Source: JBAZOO01 sp041648735 (GTDB taxonomy: Bacteria; Verrucomicrobiota; Lentisphaeria; Oligosphaerales; CAITYL01). From it: a DNA stretch of 48,286 nucleotides. Numbering within the stretch: position 1 is the first letter of the stretch; every line of letters starts with the position of its first letter. The translations under genes were made by a program, and so were the position numbers. Location: the NCBI GenBank assembly GCA_041648735.1, contig JBAZOO010000029.1, forward strand, positions 1-48,286, written 5' to 3'. The notes under the pieces were generated by a model. The model saw only the letters and a program-made list of their open reading frames with translations. It had not been told where the DNA came from and did not search any database. Below are positions 15,386 through 23,580 of this stretch, piece after piece.

Positions 15386-17689
15386 TTACAGGTTGGTCTC
15401 GATGCCCAGGCCGTCGTAGGCCTTGAGATAGAAGGCAAGGATGAAAGCCAGCTTGCCGTCCTCCTCCTCGACGCCGAAGGTGCCCATCCAGCAATGGAGG
15501 TCGCGCCGGAGTTCGTAGAGCTGGCGGGCGAGGCGGCCGCCTTCGATGTCGTACTCGTAGCGGACGTGGCCGCCGGTCTTGGCGTTGATGGGGAAGGCAA
15601 AGTCGAGGGTGAGGAAGTGGTTCTTCTCGTAATAGCGTGACCAGAGGTAGTCGCCGCCGATGTCGGTGAGGGTGCTGCCCATGGAGTGGACGGTGCGGGC
15701 GGCATAGTTGGCGCGGTAGAGGTAGGAGAGTTCGGTCCGCAGCACCTGGGGGTCGCCGAAGTCGAGGCCGACGCGGCCGCGGTTGATGGAGCCGTCGCCC
15801 ATGTCAACCACCAGGCCGCCGCGGAAGGCCAGGCGGTCGTTGGGGGTGATGGTGAGAAGGTTGCCGAAGTAGCCGGCCTGATCGAACCCCTCCTCCTGGT
15901 GGAAATGGAAGTCGGCGAAGTTCTCCAGGGTGGCGAGGGTGTAGATGCGGTTGCTGCGGCGGGTCTGCCAGCGCTGCTTCAAGCCGAGGCGGACGAAGTT
16001 CTGCTCGACGAGGCGGTCGATCTCGTCGAAGAAGTAGAGGTGGTCCCGCTCCTCGCTGGGCTCGGGGGCGTAGGTGTAGTTCAAGTAAGGCTGGACGACA
16101 TGGCGGAGGCCATCAATGTCCCAGGCGGGGCGGCGGAACTCCTGCCAGGTGCGGAAAAACTTGGTGGAGAGTTCGAAGCCGAACTCGCCGGCCAGGCGCA
16201 GGGCGCTGCCGCCGTCGGCGTCATAGCCGGTGGCGCTGAGGTAGCCGAGGGCGTCGGGATCCTGGGCCGCCAGCAGCCGGTCGAGGTCGGCGGGGGTGAT
16301 GGCGCGGCGGCTGGTGCGGCTGTACCAGGTGAGGCGGCCGCCGGCGCGGGGGAGGAACTGCCAGTCGCCGAGGCGCAGGGGGAGATAGAACATGTGGAGG
16401 GTGTCGAGCCGGAGGCTGTCGTAGTCCTCGTGCAGCTCGGTGAGGGGGGGCGGCGGCAGATCGAACTCGCGCCACTTCAGGCGCAGGCTGGCGACGGAGC
16501 TTTCCCCTTGGTAGTAGAGGCCGGTGCCGGGCAGCAGCTCCTGGCGCGGCACGGTCAGCTTGAGGCTGGGCAGCTCCTCGGTCTCGGTGTAGAAGTCGTT
16601 GACCCGGCCGCGGGCATGGAGGCTGAGGGAGAAGCGGTCGTGGTCCCAAGTGAGGTCGGCGAAGGTTGTCGGCTGCGGGTCGTTGCGATATTCCTTCGAA
16701 TACCAGTTCTCGAGCATGTCGATGTCGCTGAGCTTGTCGAGCTGGAGGCGGAGGTTGAGGTCGTCGCGGATGGGGGTGTGGTGGTAGAGGCGGAGGCGGT
16801 AGCGGTCCTGCTCCACCGCGAAACGGCGGTTCCAGCCGTCGTCCGTCTTGGGGGCGTCGTTGTCAACCATGCCATACACCAGCAGGTCGGTCTGGGAGCG
16901 GCCGGCGCGGATCTTGGTCTCGTTGCCGATGGCGATGCCGTTCTTGCTGCGGAGGTCAAGGCGGAAGGTGGTGATGACGTTCTTGGAGAGGCGGAAGGAG
17001 CGGGCGAGGAGCAGGAAGGCACCGTGCTTGCTGCTGTAGCCGGGCTTGATTTCGACCACGCCGCCGCCGCCGCCGCGGGCGTCGTCCGGCCCACCCCAGA
17101 TCACTGGCAGCCAAAAGACGGGGACGGCGCCAATTTTCCAGACGATGTTGCGGGCGACGAAGCTGCCGTCGGGATAGCGGGTGACCGCGCCGGCGGTGAA
17201 GCAATAATGGGGGTTCTCGGTGTGGTCGCAGGTGGTGAGGATGGCGTTGCGGAGGATGGCCCGCTCCTTGTCCACATACTGGACCTGGCCGGCCTTCATG
17301 TAGATGATGCCGGCGTGGGCGCGGGAGGCGCCGATGGTGAACTGGCGGGTGTCAAGGTTGCCACTGAGTTCGTCGGCATGCCAGGTGAGGTTGCCGCGGG
17401 TGAGGAGGACGTTGCCGCGGGCGGCAATCTCCTTGGTCCGGGTGTCGACGCGCAGGTCGTCGCACGTGACCTGGATGTCCGCATAATTGAAGCGGACGCG
17501 CCCCTGGCCGGTGGCGACGCCAGTGTTGACGTCGTACTCGTATTTCTGCGCCTGGATGTCCAGGGGGGAGGATGCGGCGGCGGCCGCCGCGGGCGGCTCG
17601 GCCGCGGCGCGGCCCGGGGCGGCGGCCAACAGCCCGAGCAGGACGAACGCCAAGGTGCCGGCGGAGCGGCGCGGCAACGGTGAAGCCAT
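15386..17689 (-). CDS. lptD: LPS-assembly protein LptD
   Basis: A 767-residue outer-membrane barrel that inserts LPS into the outer leaflet. A signal peptide (~residues 1-30) precedes an OstA/LptA-like beta-jellyroll (LDIQAQKYEYDVNTGVATGQ through FTIGASRAH, ~40-125). Then come the conserved NAILTTCDHTENPHYC and WLPVIWGGPDD and an aromatic-rich barrel to residue 767. Cys residues in the N-terminal part (VTCDDL, TTCDH, HYCF) and near the C-terminus (LHCWMGTF) could form the inter-domain disulphides known for LptD. ATG 17689 is favoured over ATG 17698 because the AAGAAGG ribosome site would touch the earlier codon. It heads the lptD-fabZZ-lpxA run. Confidence 0.9.
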   Translation of the reverse strand: MASPLPRRSAGTLAFVLLGLLAAAPGRAAAEPPAAAAAASSPLDIQAQKYEYDVNTGVATGQGRVRFNYADIQVTCDDLRVDTRTKEIAARGNVLLTRGNLTWHADELSGNLDTRQFTIGASRAHAGIIYMKAGQVQYVDKERAILRNAILTTCDHTENPHYCFTAGAVTRYPDGSFVARNIVWKIGAVPVFWLPVIWGGPDDARGGGGGVVEIKPGYSSKHGAFLLLARSFRLSKNVITTFRLDLRSKNGIAIGNETKIRAGRSQTDLLVYGMVDNDAPKTDDGWNRRFAVEQDRYRLRLYHHTPIRDDLNLRLQLDKLSDIDMLENWYSKEYRNDPQPTTFADLTWDHDRFSLSLHARGRVNDFYTETEELPSLKLTVPRQELLPGTGLYYQGESSVASLRLKWREFDLPPPPLTELHEDYDSLRLDTLHMFYLPLRLGDWQFLPRAGGRLTWYSRTSRRAITPADLDRLLAAQDPDALGYLSATGYDADGGSALRLAGEFGFELSTKFFRTWQEFRRPAWDIDGLRHVVQPYLNYTYAPEPSEERDHLYFFDEIDRLVEQNFVRLGLKQRWQTRRSNRIYTLATLENFADFHFHQEEGFDQAGYFGNLLTITPNDRLAFRGGLVVDMGDGSINRGRVGLDFGDPQVLRTELSYLYRANYAARTVHSMGSTLTDIGGDYLWSRYYEKNHFLTLDFAFPINAKTGGHVRYEYDIEGGRLARQLYELRRDLHCWMGTFGVEEEDGKLAFILAFYLKAYDGLGIETNL

Positions 17690-17827
17690 CGTTTGCATCC
17701 TTCTTGCAGGCGTTGCGGGGCGCCGGGCGGCGGCGGGGCCACCGGCAGGCAGGAATGGCGGTTAACATAAGGCCTGAAACCGAAAACGGTAGCGCGTTTG
17801 GCCGCGCCGGCCCCGGCGCGGGGCGGC

Positions 17828-18274
17828 TCAGAGGATGGGGGGGATCCCGGCCGGCGGCGCGGCGTGGCTGGGGGTGAAGGGTTGACGGAAGGCGCGGTCG
17901 AAATCGAAGCCATCGGCGAAATCGGCGGGCGAATCCTGGTCGGAGGCGCCGAGCAGCTTGTGCTCGACCAGGAGGAAGACGACGCGGCCGACGTCCTCGC
18001 TCTGGTTCAGCCCCCAGTCGGCGAGCACCGTCCGGGCCAGGCAGCCAAAGCGTTCGAGCGCGAGGTCGCGGAAGCCGGCGAGCAGTTCCTGGCCGCGGAT
18101 GTGGCGGGCGGGCCGCTGGCCGCCGGCGGCGGGCGGGGCGGCCGCCTGCCGGCGTTGGACCGTGAAGGCGACGGCTTCGCTGACGAAGCGGAAGGCTTCG
18201 GCCCGGAAGGGGGGGTGCTCCGCGGCCAGCCAGCGGAGGGCCGTCTCGAACCGGACGGTGGCGGCGGCGCTCAT
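17828..18274 (-). CDS. Minf_1886 family protein
   Basis: A 148-residue protein recognised as the Minf_1886 family, an uncharacterised family found mostly in PVC bacteria. Typical stretches are RYEAF-like AEAFRFVSEAVAFTVQRR (~27-43), HIRGQELLAGFRDLALERFG (~58-77) and the C-terminal DFADGFDFDRAF. A Pro/Ala tail follows. No enzymatic motif or membrane segment is visible. It overlaps the HIT gene by 4 bp (ATGA), so the two are translated together. The function is unknown; its place just upstream of lptD is suggestive but not proof of an envelope role. Confidence 0.8.
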   Translation of the reverse strand: MSAAATVRFETALRWLAAEHPPFRAEAFRFVSEAVAFTVQRRQAAAPPAAGGQRPARHIRGQELLAGFRDLALERFGCLARTVLADWGLNQSEDVGRVVFLLVEHKLLGASDQDSPADFADGFDFDRAFRQPFTPSHAAPPAGIPPIL

Positions 18275-18711
18275 GCGGCCGGCCCGCCTTCCGGTTTGGC
18301 GAGGCGCTCCCGGATCTTGGCGGCCAGCTCATCCCGGGCCGCGGCGTCCGCATACGGCCGGGTGCGGCTGGGAAGCTGGATGCCGTCGGCGGGGAAGCGG
18401 GGGATGACATGCAGGTGGGCGTGGGGGATCACCTGGCCGGCGGCGGCGCCGTTGGCGAGGAGCAGGTTGAAGCCATCGGCGTCCACCACCCGCATGAGGG
18501 CGGCGCCCAGGCGGCCGGCGACGCCGAGGAGGCGGCCGGCGGTGGCCTCGGGCAGGTCGCTGGCGGCGAAATGATGGCTCTTGGGGATCACCAGGGCGTG
18601 GCCGGGATTGAGCGGCGCGATGTCCAGGAACGCCACCACCAAGTCATCCTCGTAGAGTTTGGTGGCGGGGATGTCGCCGGCGGCGATCTTGCAGAAGAGG
18701 CAGGGGTTCAT
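18271..18711 (-). CDS. HIT family nucleotide hydrolase
   Basis: A 146-residue histidine-triad protein. CLFCKIAAGDIPATKLYEDD at the N-terminus and the triad IPHAHLHVIPR (~residues 95-105) are intact, so it should hydrolyse or transfer nucleoside monophosphates from compounds such as adenosine phosphoramidates. The two N-terminal Cys (CLFC) may bind zinc with His residues, as in many bacterial HIT proteins. GGAG about 7 nt upstream supports ATG 18711. It lies 33 bp after the amidase gene and overlaps the Minf_1886 gene, placing it inside the long minus-strand cluster. Confidence 0.93.
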   Translation of the reverse strand: MNPCLFCKIAAGDIPATKLYEDDLVVAFLDIAPLNPGHALVIPKSHHFAASDLPEATAGRLLGVAGRLGAALMRVVDADGFNLLLANGAAAGQVIPHAHLHVIPRFPADGIQLPSRTRPYADAAARDELAAKIRERLAKPEGGPAA

Positions 18712-18744
18712 GGGGGTCTCCTCCCGGCCCGGGCGGGGCCGGAT

Positions 18745-19719
18745 TCACTTCTGGCCGACGTTCTGGGCGTAGGCGCGGATGCCGTTGGCGATGCCGGTGG
18801 CCAGCCGCCCCTGGGCGGCCCGGGTCCCCAGGCGGGGGCCTTCCTTGGGATGGCTGAGGAAGCCGACTTCGACGAGGACGGCGGGGCAGGCGGCATCGCG
18901 CAGCACGGCAAAATTGGCGTGCTTGAGGCCGCGGTCGGCGGCGCCGCTCGCGGCCAGGAGCTGGCGCTGGAGGTCATAGGCGAGGCGGGTGTTGTAGCGG
19001 GCGACGGCGTGGTTCCGGCAGAGGGTGGTGAGCGGCCGGGTGCCATAGGTCGAGGGGGTGTTGCGCGGCGGCAGGAAGAAGGTTTCGATGCCATTCACCG
19101 AACGGTCGGCGGTGGCGTTCACGTGGATGCTCACGAAGAGGTCGGCCCGCAGCCGGTTGGCGATGGCCGGGCGCTGGGCCAGCTCCAGGGTGGAGTCGGT
19201 GGTGCGGGTGAGATGGACGGTGTAGCCAGACTTGCGCAGGCTTTCCGCCACCCGGCGGGCGATTTGCAGGGTGACAGCCTTTTCCAGGATGCCGCCGGCG
19301 GCGGCCCCCTGGTCACGGCCGCCATGGCCGGGGTCGAGGACGATGGTCCGGACACGGCGCCGGGGCAGGTTTTGCGGCCGGAAGATCGGGTCGAAGAGCA
19401 GCCGCACGTCCGGATCGCTCACCAGCCAGCTCTTGCCCAGCCGCTGGGCGGGATGGGAGAGGCTGACGGCGACTTGGTTGCAGGTGGCCTCGCGCCGCTG
19501 CTCGGTCAGCGTCATCTGCCGGCCCCGCCCCGTCAGCGCCAAGGTCTTGGGGCCGGCGGCGGCGCTCAAGCCGTAGAAGGCGGCAAGGTTGCTGCCACGA
19601 TGGTAGTTGACCCCGCCAAGCTGGACGGTGCGGCCGGCCGGCCCCTGGGCCGAGGCGCAGGAGACCTGCGCCAGCGACAACAGGAGCAGCAACAGCGGTT
19701 TGGCGGCAGCGATTTTCAT
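18745..19719 (-). CDS. N-acetylmuramoyl-L-alanine amidase (Amidase_3)
   Basis: A 324-residue secreted zinc amidase that cuts the bond between MurNAc and the peptide stem. A signal sequence (MKIAAAKPLLLLLLSLAQ) ends in VSC, so the protein may be a lipoprotein. A ~100-residue N-terminal segment (copper-amine-oxidase-like or AMIN-type, uncertain) precedes the catalytic domain from ~115. Zinc and catalytic residues are visible as DPGHGG (His), GGILEKAVTL (Glu), SIHVNA (His) and VLVEVGFLSH (Glu). It probably acts in septum splitting or turnover. It lies between plsC (79 bp upstream) and the HIT gene. Confidence 0.92.
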   Translation of the reverse strand: MKIAAAKPLLLLLLSLAQVSCASAQGPAGRTVQLGGVNYHRGSNLAAFYGLSAAAGPKTLALTGRGRQMTLTEQRREATCNQVAVSLSHPAQRLGKSWLVSDPDVRLLFDPIFRPQNLPRRRVRTIVLDPGHGGRDQGAAAGGILEKAVTLQIARRVAESLRKSGYTVHLTRTTDSTLELAQRPAIANRLRADLFVSIHVNATADRSVNGIETFFLPPRNTPSTYGTRPLTTLCRNHAVARYNTRLAYDLQRQLLAASGAADRGLKHANFAVLRDAACPAVLVEVGFLSHPKEGPRLGTRAAQGRLATGIANGIRAYAQNVGQK

Positions 19720-19798
19720 GGGGGCGGTTCCGGCGTGACACACGGCGCGGAAACGTAATGCCCCAATCCCGCTGCGCCAAACTCCCGACGCGCCGTTT

Positions 19799-20671
19799 TC
19801 ACCGCTGCCGCGGCTCGGGCGGCGGCGCCGCCGCCGCGCTGGCGGCGATCGGCACGCCCCACTCCCGGAGATGCCCCGTGATGAAGCCAACCACCCGCTG
19901 CTGCAGCTCCCCCTGCGGCAGGTCGGGCGGCAACGGCGCCCCCAAGGCGAAGCGGATCGGCGCCGCCGCGCGGATCGGCCCCACGTCCTTGAAGGGGCCG
20001 CGGCCGTTCCCCCAGAAATCGGTGCGCAGCGCCACGGGGATGACCGGGACGCCGGCGCGCCGGGCGAGCTTGACGCCGAGGGTGTTGAAGCTTTCCGGCA
20101 CAAAGGCCACGGAGCGCGTCGCCTGGGGGAAGATGCACAGCGACAGCCCCCGGCGGAGCAGCTCCGCCCCCTGCTCCAGCACCGTCTGCAAGTCCTGCCG
20201 GGGATTGCTGCGCGTCACGGGAATGGCCGGCAGGGCGCGCATGACCGCACCAAAGAGCGGATGGGTGAGCAGCTTGTCCTTGACCACGAACGCCAGCGGC
20301 TTCACGCGGGTGACGATGCCGGGGATCAGGAACGTCTCCAGCGAACTCATGTGGTTGCCGATGAAGACGGCGGCGCCGGGCGTCGCCTGGAGCTGCTCCA
20401 GCCCGGCCACTTCCAGCCGCCCCCCGCACCCTTCGACATAGCGGGCCACCTGCTCGCTGACGGCGGCCAGGGCCTCGTTGGTGAACCTGCCCGCGGCGGC
20501 CTGCCGCCGGGCGCACAGGACGCAATGGAGCATCCCGGCATAGAAGCGCAGGGTGACGCCGGGGAGGAGCCGCAGCCCCACGGGGAGGGGGCGGCCGGCG
20601 GCGGGCGTCCGGTAGAGCGGCGGCTGGAACAGCCCCGCAGCGGCTGGGGGGGGGGCGGAGGGCAAGGGCAT
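19799..20671 (-). CDS. 1-acyl-sn-glycerol-3-phosphate acyltransferase-like protein (PlsC family)
   Basis: A 290-residue PlsC/LPLAT-fold acyltransferase of the inner membrane. Motif I is NHMSSLE (residues 106-112), so the usual His-x4-Asp is His-x4-Glu; motif III reads FPQATRS in place of FPEGTRS. This combination recurs, from memory, in a distinct LPLAT subfamily, so activity is likely but the acceptor may not be lysophosphatidate. ATG 20671 has AAGGA with 6-nt spacing and is preferred to the longer start at 20692. The C-terminus is Ala/Pro-rich. It is divergent from rpoZ and appears to open the minus-strand envelope cluster. Confidence 0.85.
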   Translation of the reverse strand: MPLPSAPPPAAAGLFQPPLYRTPAAGRPLPVGLRLLPGVTLRFYAGMLHCVLCARRQAAAGRFTNEALAAVSEQVARYVEGCGGRLEVAGLEQLQATPGAAVFIGNHMSSLETFLIPGIVTRVKPLAFVVKDKLLTHPLFGAVMRALPAIPVTRSNPRQDLQTVLEQGAELLRRGLSLCIFPQATRSVAFVPESFNTLGVKLARRAGVPVIPVALRTDFWGNGRGPFKDVGPIRAAAPIRFALGAPLPPDLPQGELQQRVVGFITGHLREWGVPIAASAAAAPPPEPRQR

Positions 20672-20685
20672 GGGAGTTCCTTTCA

Positions 20686-20714
20686 CTGGCACGGCGGCAA
20701 GGCCAAACTATATT
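20686..20714 (+). promoter_or_regulatory. Promoter of rpoZ
   Basis: CTGGCA (20686-20691) and TATATT (20709-20714) are separated by 17 bp, 40 bp before the rpoZ ATG. The same CTGGCA serves as the -35 box of the UroD-like gene at 3497. On the opposite strand the same AT-rich patch reads TATAGT and may serve plsC. Confidence 0.5.
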
Positions 20715-20753
20715 ATGGTTTTGATTGGCCGACGAACCGTGCGGGAGCTTTCC

Positions 20754-20972
20754 ATGAACGACAGGCTTTTGGATCAGGTCAAGAAAATGATTCCGGATCG
20801 GCGGATCCTGATCAATGGCGCCGCCAAGCGGGCCGCGGAACTGGCGCGCGGCGCCCGTGCGCTCGTGCCGGTCAACCCCGAGGACGAAGAGAGCTACCTG
20901 GATGTGGCCCTGCGCGAGATCGTCGAAGGCAAGGTGATTATCCACGCCCCGGAGACGAGGGCCGCCCCCTGA
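20754..20972 (+). CDS. rpoZ: RNA polymerase omega subunit
   Basis: A 72-residue protein matching RpoZ: a KMIPDRRILINGAAKRAAEL helix (~11-30) that packs on the beta' C-terminus, then LVPVNPEDEESYLDVALREI and EGKVIIH. Omega assists assembly of RNA polymerase and can bind ppGpp. GGGAG with ~6-nt spacing supports ATG 20754. It has its own promoter and a clear intrinsic terminator, so it is monocistronic here. The family call rests on the AAKRA and ALREI motifs; the sequence is short, so confidence is moderate to high. Confidence 0.82.
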   Translation: MNDRLLDQVKKMIPDRRILINGAAKRAAELARGARALVPVNPEDEESYLDVALREIVEGKVIIHAPETRAAP

Positions 20973-21025
20973 GGCGGCCGCGGCCCGCGCCCCTCCGATC
21001 GGAAGCGCCCTCCCCTGATTCCAGC

Positions 21026-21049
21026 CACCCTTGGCCAAGGGTGTTTTTT
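21026..21049 (+). terminator. Intrinsic terminator of rpoZ
   Basis: A 7-bp stem caccctt/aagggtg with a GGCC loop (21026-21043) is followed at once by six T (21044-21049). It separates rpoZ from the convergent nadC gene. Confidence 0.85.
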
Positions 21050-21055
21050 GGGAAT

Positions 21056-21919
21056 TCACTTGCCGGGGGGCAGGATCTCCAAACCGATGTCAATGGCCCG
21101 CACCGAGTGGGTGAGCGCGCCGATGGAGATGAAATCCACCCCCGTGGCGGCGGCGGCCGGCACGCGGGCGAGGGTGATCCCGCCGCTGGCCTCCGCCTTG
21201 GCCCGGCCGGCAATGAGGCGGACCGCCTCGGCCATCTCTTCGTCCGTCATGTTGTCGAGCAGGATGTGTTCGGCGCCCGCCGCCAAGGCGTCCGTCACGT
21301 CCTGCATCGTGTCGGCCTCCACCTCCACCTCCAGCTTCGGGTAGAGGGCGCGGGCGGCCAGGACGGCGCGCTGGATGCCGCCGGGGCCTTCGAGCTTGGC
21401 CAGCTCCCGGTGGTTGTCCTTGATCATCACCCGGTCATACAGCCCGAAACGGTGGTTCTGGCCGCCGCCGGCGACGACCGCGTATTTTTCGAGGAACCGC
21501 AGGCCGGGAGTGGTCTTGCGCGTGTCCAAAATCCGCGCCGGGTGCGGGCCGACGGCGTCCACATAGGCGCGGGCCATGGTGGCGATGCCGCACAGCCGCT
21601 GGAGGAAGTTGAGGGCGACCCGCTCGCCGGTGAGCAGGGCGCGGGCCTTGCCGGTGATCCGGGCCAGGACCTGCCCCGCCGCCGCCCGGCCGCCCTCGGG
21701 CACGTGGGCCTCGAAGCAAGCATCGGGATCCAGCTCCTGGAACACTGCTTCGGCCACCGGCAGCCCGGCCACCGTGCAGCCCTCCCGTGTCTGCATCACC
21801 GCCGTGGCCTCCAGCTCCGCGGGCACCACCGCCAAGGTCGTGGCGTCGCCGGATCCCACATCCTCGGCCAAGGCGTTCCGCACACAATTCTCCAGCCAAA
21901 CCCGGTTCAATCCGCTCAT
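21056..21919 (-). CDS. nadC: Nicotinate-nucleotide pyrophosphorylase (carboxylating)
   Basis: A 287-residue quinolinate phosphoribosyltransferase that makes nicotinate mononucleotide from quinolinate and PRPP in NAD synthesis. Family landmarks are AEDVGSGDATTLAVVP (~18-33), ERVALNFLQRLCGIAT (~98-113), LDTRKTTPGLRFLEKYAV (~129-146), GGGQNHRFGLYDRVMIKDNH (~149-168) and EVEVEADT (~191-198). Catalytic Arg/Lys/Asp/Glu positions are all present. It overlaps the WecA/TagO-like gene by 4 bp (ATGA), an odd pairing of cofactor and glycan synthesis. No nadA or nadB lies nearby. Confidence 0.96.
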   Translation of the reverse strand: MSGLNRVWLENCVRNALAEDVGSGDATTLAVVPAELEATAVMQTREGCTVAGLPVAEAVFQELDPDACFEAHVPEGGRAAAGQVLARITGKARALLTGERVALNFLQRLCGIATMARAYVDAVGPHPARILDTRKTTPGLRFLEKYAVVAGGGQNHRFGLYDRVMIKDNHRELAKLEGPGGIQRAVLAARALYPKLEVEVEADTMQDVTDALAAGAEHILLDNMTDEEMAEAVRLIAGRAKAEASGGITLARVPAAAATGVDFISIGALTHSVRAIDIGLEILPPGK

Positions 21920-23007
21920 GGCCCCATCCTTCCTTTGCCGAACCCTTGCAACACTGAAACCACGGCCAGCACCAGGGCGGCCTGCGCCAGCGGCAAGACC
22001 ACCCCTTCCGGAGGCAGCCACAGCAACGTCAAGGCCCCGGCGCCGGTGACGAACACCAGCGCCAGCACCAGCAGCATCGCCAGCGGCCGCCCCATGCCCA
22101 TCAGTTCGAAGCGGTGCGAGATGTGGCGGTTGTCCCCCACCCAGAACGGCCGCCCCAGCCGGGTCCGGATCGTCACCACGGCGCACAGGTCGAACAGCGG
22201 CACGGCCAGCACCAGCAACGGGATCAGCACCGGCGCCACCGTCGGGCTGGCCGGGCCGCGGCCGGGATCATAATAGGCGGTCATGGCCCCCAGCACCCCC
22301 AGGCACAGCCCCAGCACATGGCTGCCCGAATCGCCCATGAAGATGCTCGCCGGCGGGCGGTTGAACAGCAGGAAGCCGCCGGCGCCGCCACAGACCACCG
22401 CCCCGAACAGGGTGACGAAATACTGCTCGCGCAACGCCGCCACCGTCAGGAAAAAGAAGGCGCAGATGGCGGTGATGCCCGCCGCCAACCCGTCCATGTT
22501 GTCCAGGAAGTTGATGGCATTGAGGACGAGCATCAGCCAGAGCGCGGTGAGCAGCCAAGTCGCCAGGCCGTCGGCCAGGAAGAGGGAGACCCGCGGCCCG
22601 AACCAGGCCACGCCGGCGCACACCAGCGCCTGGATGGCGAACTTGGGCAGGGCCCGCAGCGCCTTGCGGTCGTCGAAAAGCCCCATGGCCATCAGCAAGC
22701 CGGCGCCGGTGCCGATCACCAGGAGCTGGGGCAGCCGGGCGTGGATCCCGGCCAGATGCGGGGCCGTCACCGCCACGGGCAGGAGCTGGACGGCCGCCAG
22801 GCCGGCGGCAAAGCTGATGATGAGGGCCCCGAAGATGGCCGGGCCACCGAGGACCGGCACCGGCTGCCGGTGCAGCTTGTGCGCTTCCGCGCAGGGGCGG
22901 TCCACGAAACCAAGGCGCGGCGCGAGGCGGCGGCAGAGCCAGGTCAGCCCGGCGGCCGCGCCGCCGGCCGTCACCCAGGCGAGGAGATAAAGGGGCAACC
23001 ACTTCAT
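21916..23007 (-). CDS. Undecaprenyl-phosphate sugar-1-phosphate transferase (WecA/TagO/MraY family)
   Basis: A 363-residue polytopic membrane enzyme (about 10-11 hydrophobic segments) that loads a sugar-1-phosphate onto undecaprenyl phosphate. Signature motifs are LGFVDRPCAEAHKLHRQPVP, GLFDDRKAL with the Asp-Asp pair, NAINFLDNMDGLA, FMGDSGSHVLG and the C-terminal NRHISHRFELMGMGR loop. The HISHR loop and overall layout fit WecA/TagO (GlcNAc-1-P or similar) better than MraY. It would start synthesis of an O-antigen, enterobacterial-common-antigen-like or other surface glycan. It follows the terminator of the ribosomal operon and overlaps nadC. Confidence 0.92.
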   Translation of the reverse strand: MKWLPLYLLAWVTAGGAAAGLTWLCRRLAPRLGFVDRPCAEAHKLHRQPVPVLGGPAIFGALIISFAAGLAAVQLLPVAVTAPHLAGIHARLPQLLVIGTGAGLLMAMGLFDDRKALRALPKFAIQALVCAGVAWFGPRVSLFLADGLATWLLTALWLMLVLNAINFLDNMDGLAAGITAICAFFFLTVAALREQYFVTLFGAVVCGGAGGFLLFNRPPASIFMGDSGSHVLGLCLGVLGAMTAYYDPGRGPASPTVAPVLIPLLVLAVPLFDLCAVVTIRTRLGRPFWVGDNRHISHRFELMGMGRPLAMLLVLALVFVTGAGALTLLWLPPEGVVLPLAQAALVLAVVSVLQGFGKGRMGP

Positions 23008-23087
23008 GGGGATGGGGCAGCCGTCCGTGATTCGGGCGAAGGCGCCCGGCGGCGCCGTCAGCCCTGACTGTATAGCCCGGCGCGGCC

Positions 23088-23123
23088 AAGAAAAAAGGGA
23101 AGGCGGCGAACCGCCTTCCCTTT
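23088..23123 (-). terminator. Intrinsic terminator of the rpoA-rplQ operon
   Basis: Positions 23094-23106 and 23111-23123 form a perfect 13-bp stem with a CGAA loop. On the minus strand it is followed by a T-rich run and then the next gene, so it ends the ribosomal transcript 28 bp beyond the rplQ stop. Confidence 0.9.
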
Positions 23124-23151
23124 CTCCCTGCCCGCCGGCGCCGGAATCGCC

Positions 23152-23580
23152 TCAGGCGTTGGCCGGGGCGGCCTCGGCGGGGGCGGCGGGGGCGGCCGGC
23201 GCCGCGGCGGCAGGCGCCGGGGCATCGGCCGGAAGCAGTTCCAGGAAGCTCATGTCGGCGGCGTCGCCCACGCGTTGGCCGACATGGATGATGCGGGTGT
23301 AGCCGCCGGGGCGCGCCGCATAGCGCGGGGCGATCTCCGCGAACAGCAGCCGCACCACGTCCTTCTGCCGCAGGGCGGCGATGGCGCGGCGGCGGGCGGC
23401 GAGGGAGCCGTCCTTGCCGAGGGTGATCATCTTCTCCGCCAGCCGCCGCACCACCTTGGCGCGGACGGTGGTGGTGGCAATGCGCCCGCTCTTGTACAGG
23501 CTGCACACCATGTTGGCCAGCAGCGATTTGCGATGGCCGCCGTGGCGGTTGATCTTGAAGGTGTCTTTACGATGCCGCAT
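23152..23580 (-). CDS. rplQ: 50S ribosomal protein L17
   Basis: A 142-residue L17. The N-terminal MRHRKDTFKINRHGGHRKSL and the RIATTTVRAKVVRRLAEKMI stretch are diagnostic, as is GGYTRIIHVGQRVGDAADM. The last ~25 residues are an Ala/Pro-rich tail beyond the typical 120-residue protein. It overlaps the end of rpoA by 14 bp in another frame, so translation is probably coupled. It is the last gene of the operon, before a strong terminator. Confidence 0.97.
   Translation of the reverse strand: MRHRKDTFKINRHGGHRKSLLANMVCSLYKSGRIATTTVRAKVVRRLAEKMITLGKDGSLAARRRAIAALRQKDVVRLLFAEIAPRYAARPGGYTRIIHVGQRVGDAADMSFLELLPADAPAPAAAAPAAPAAPAEAAPANA

Noticed and set aside
15686..17683. Long plus-strand frame opposite lptD
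   Set aside because: Shadow of the lptD codon usage, rich in Val/Glu/Gly/Ala with no domain; lptD is well supported.
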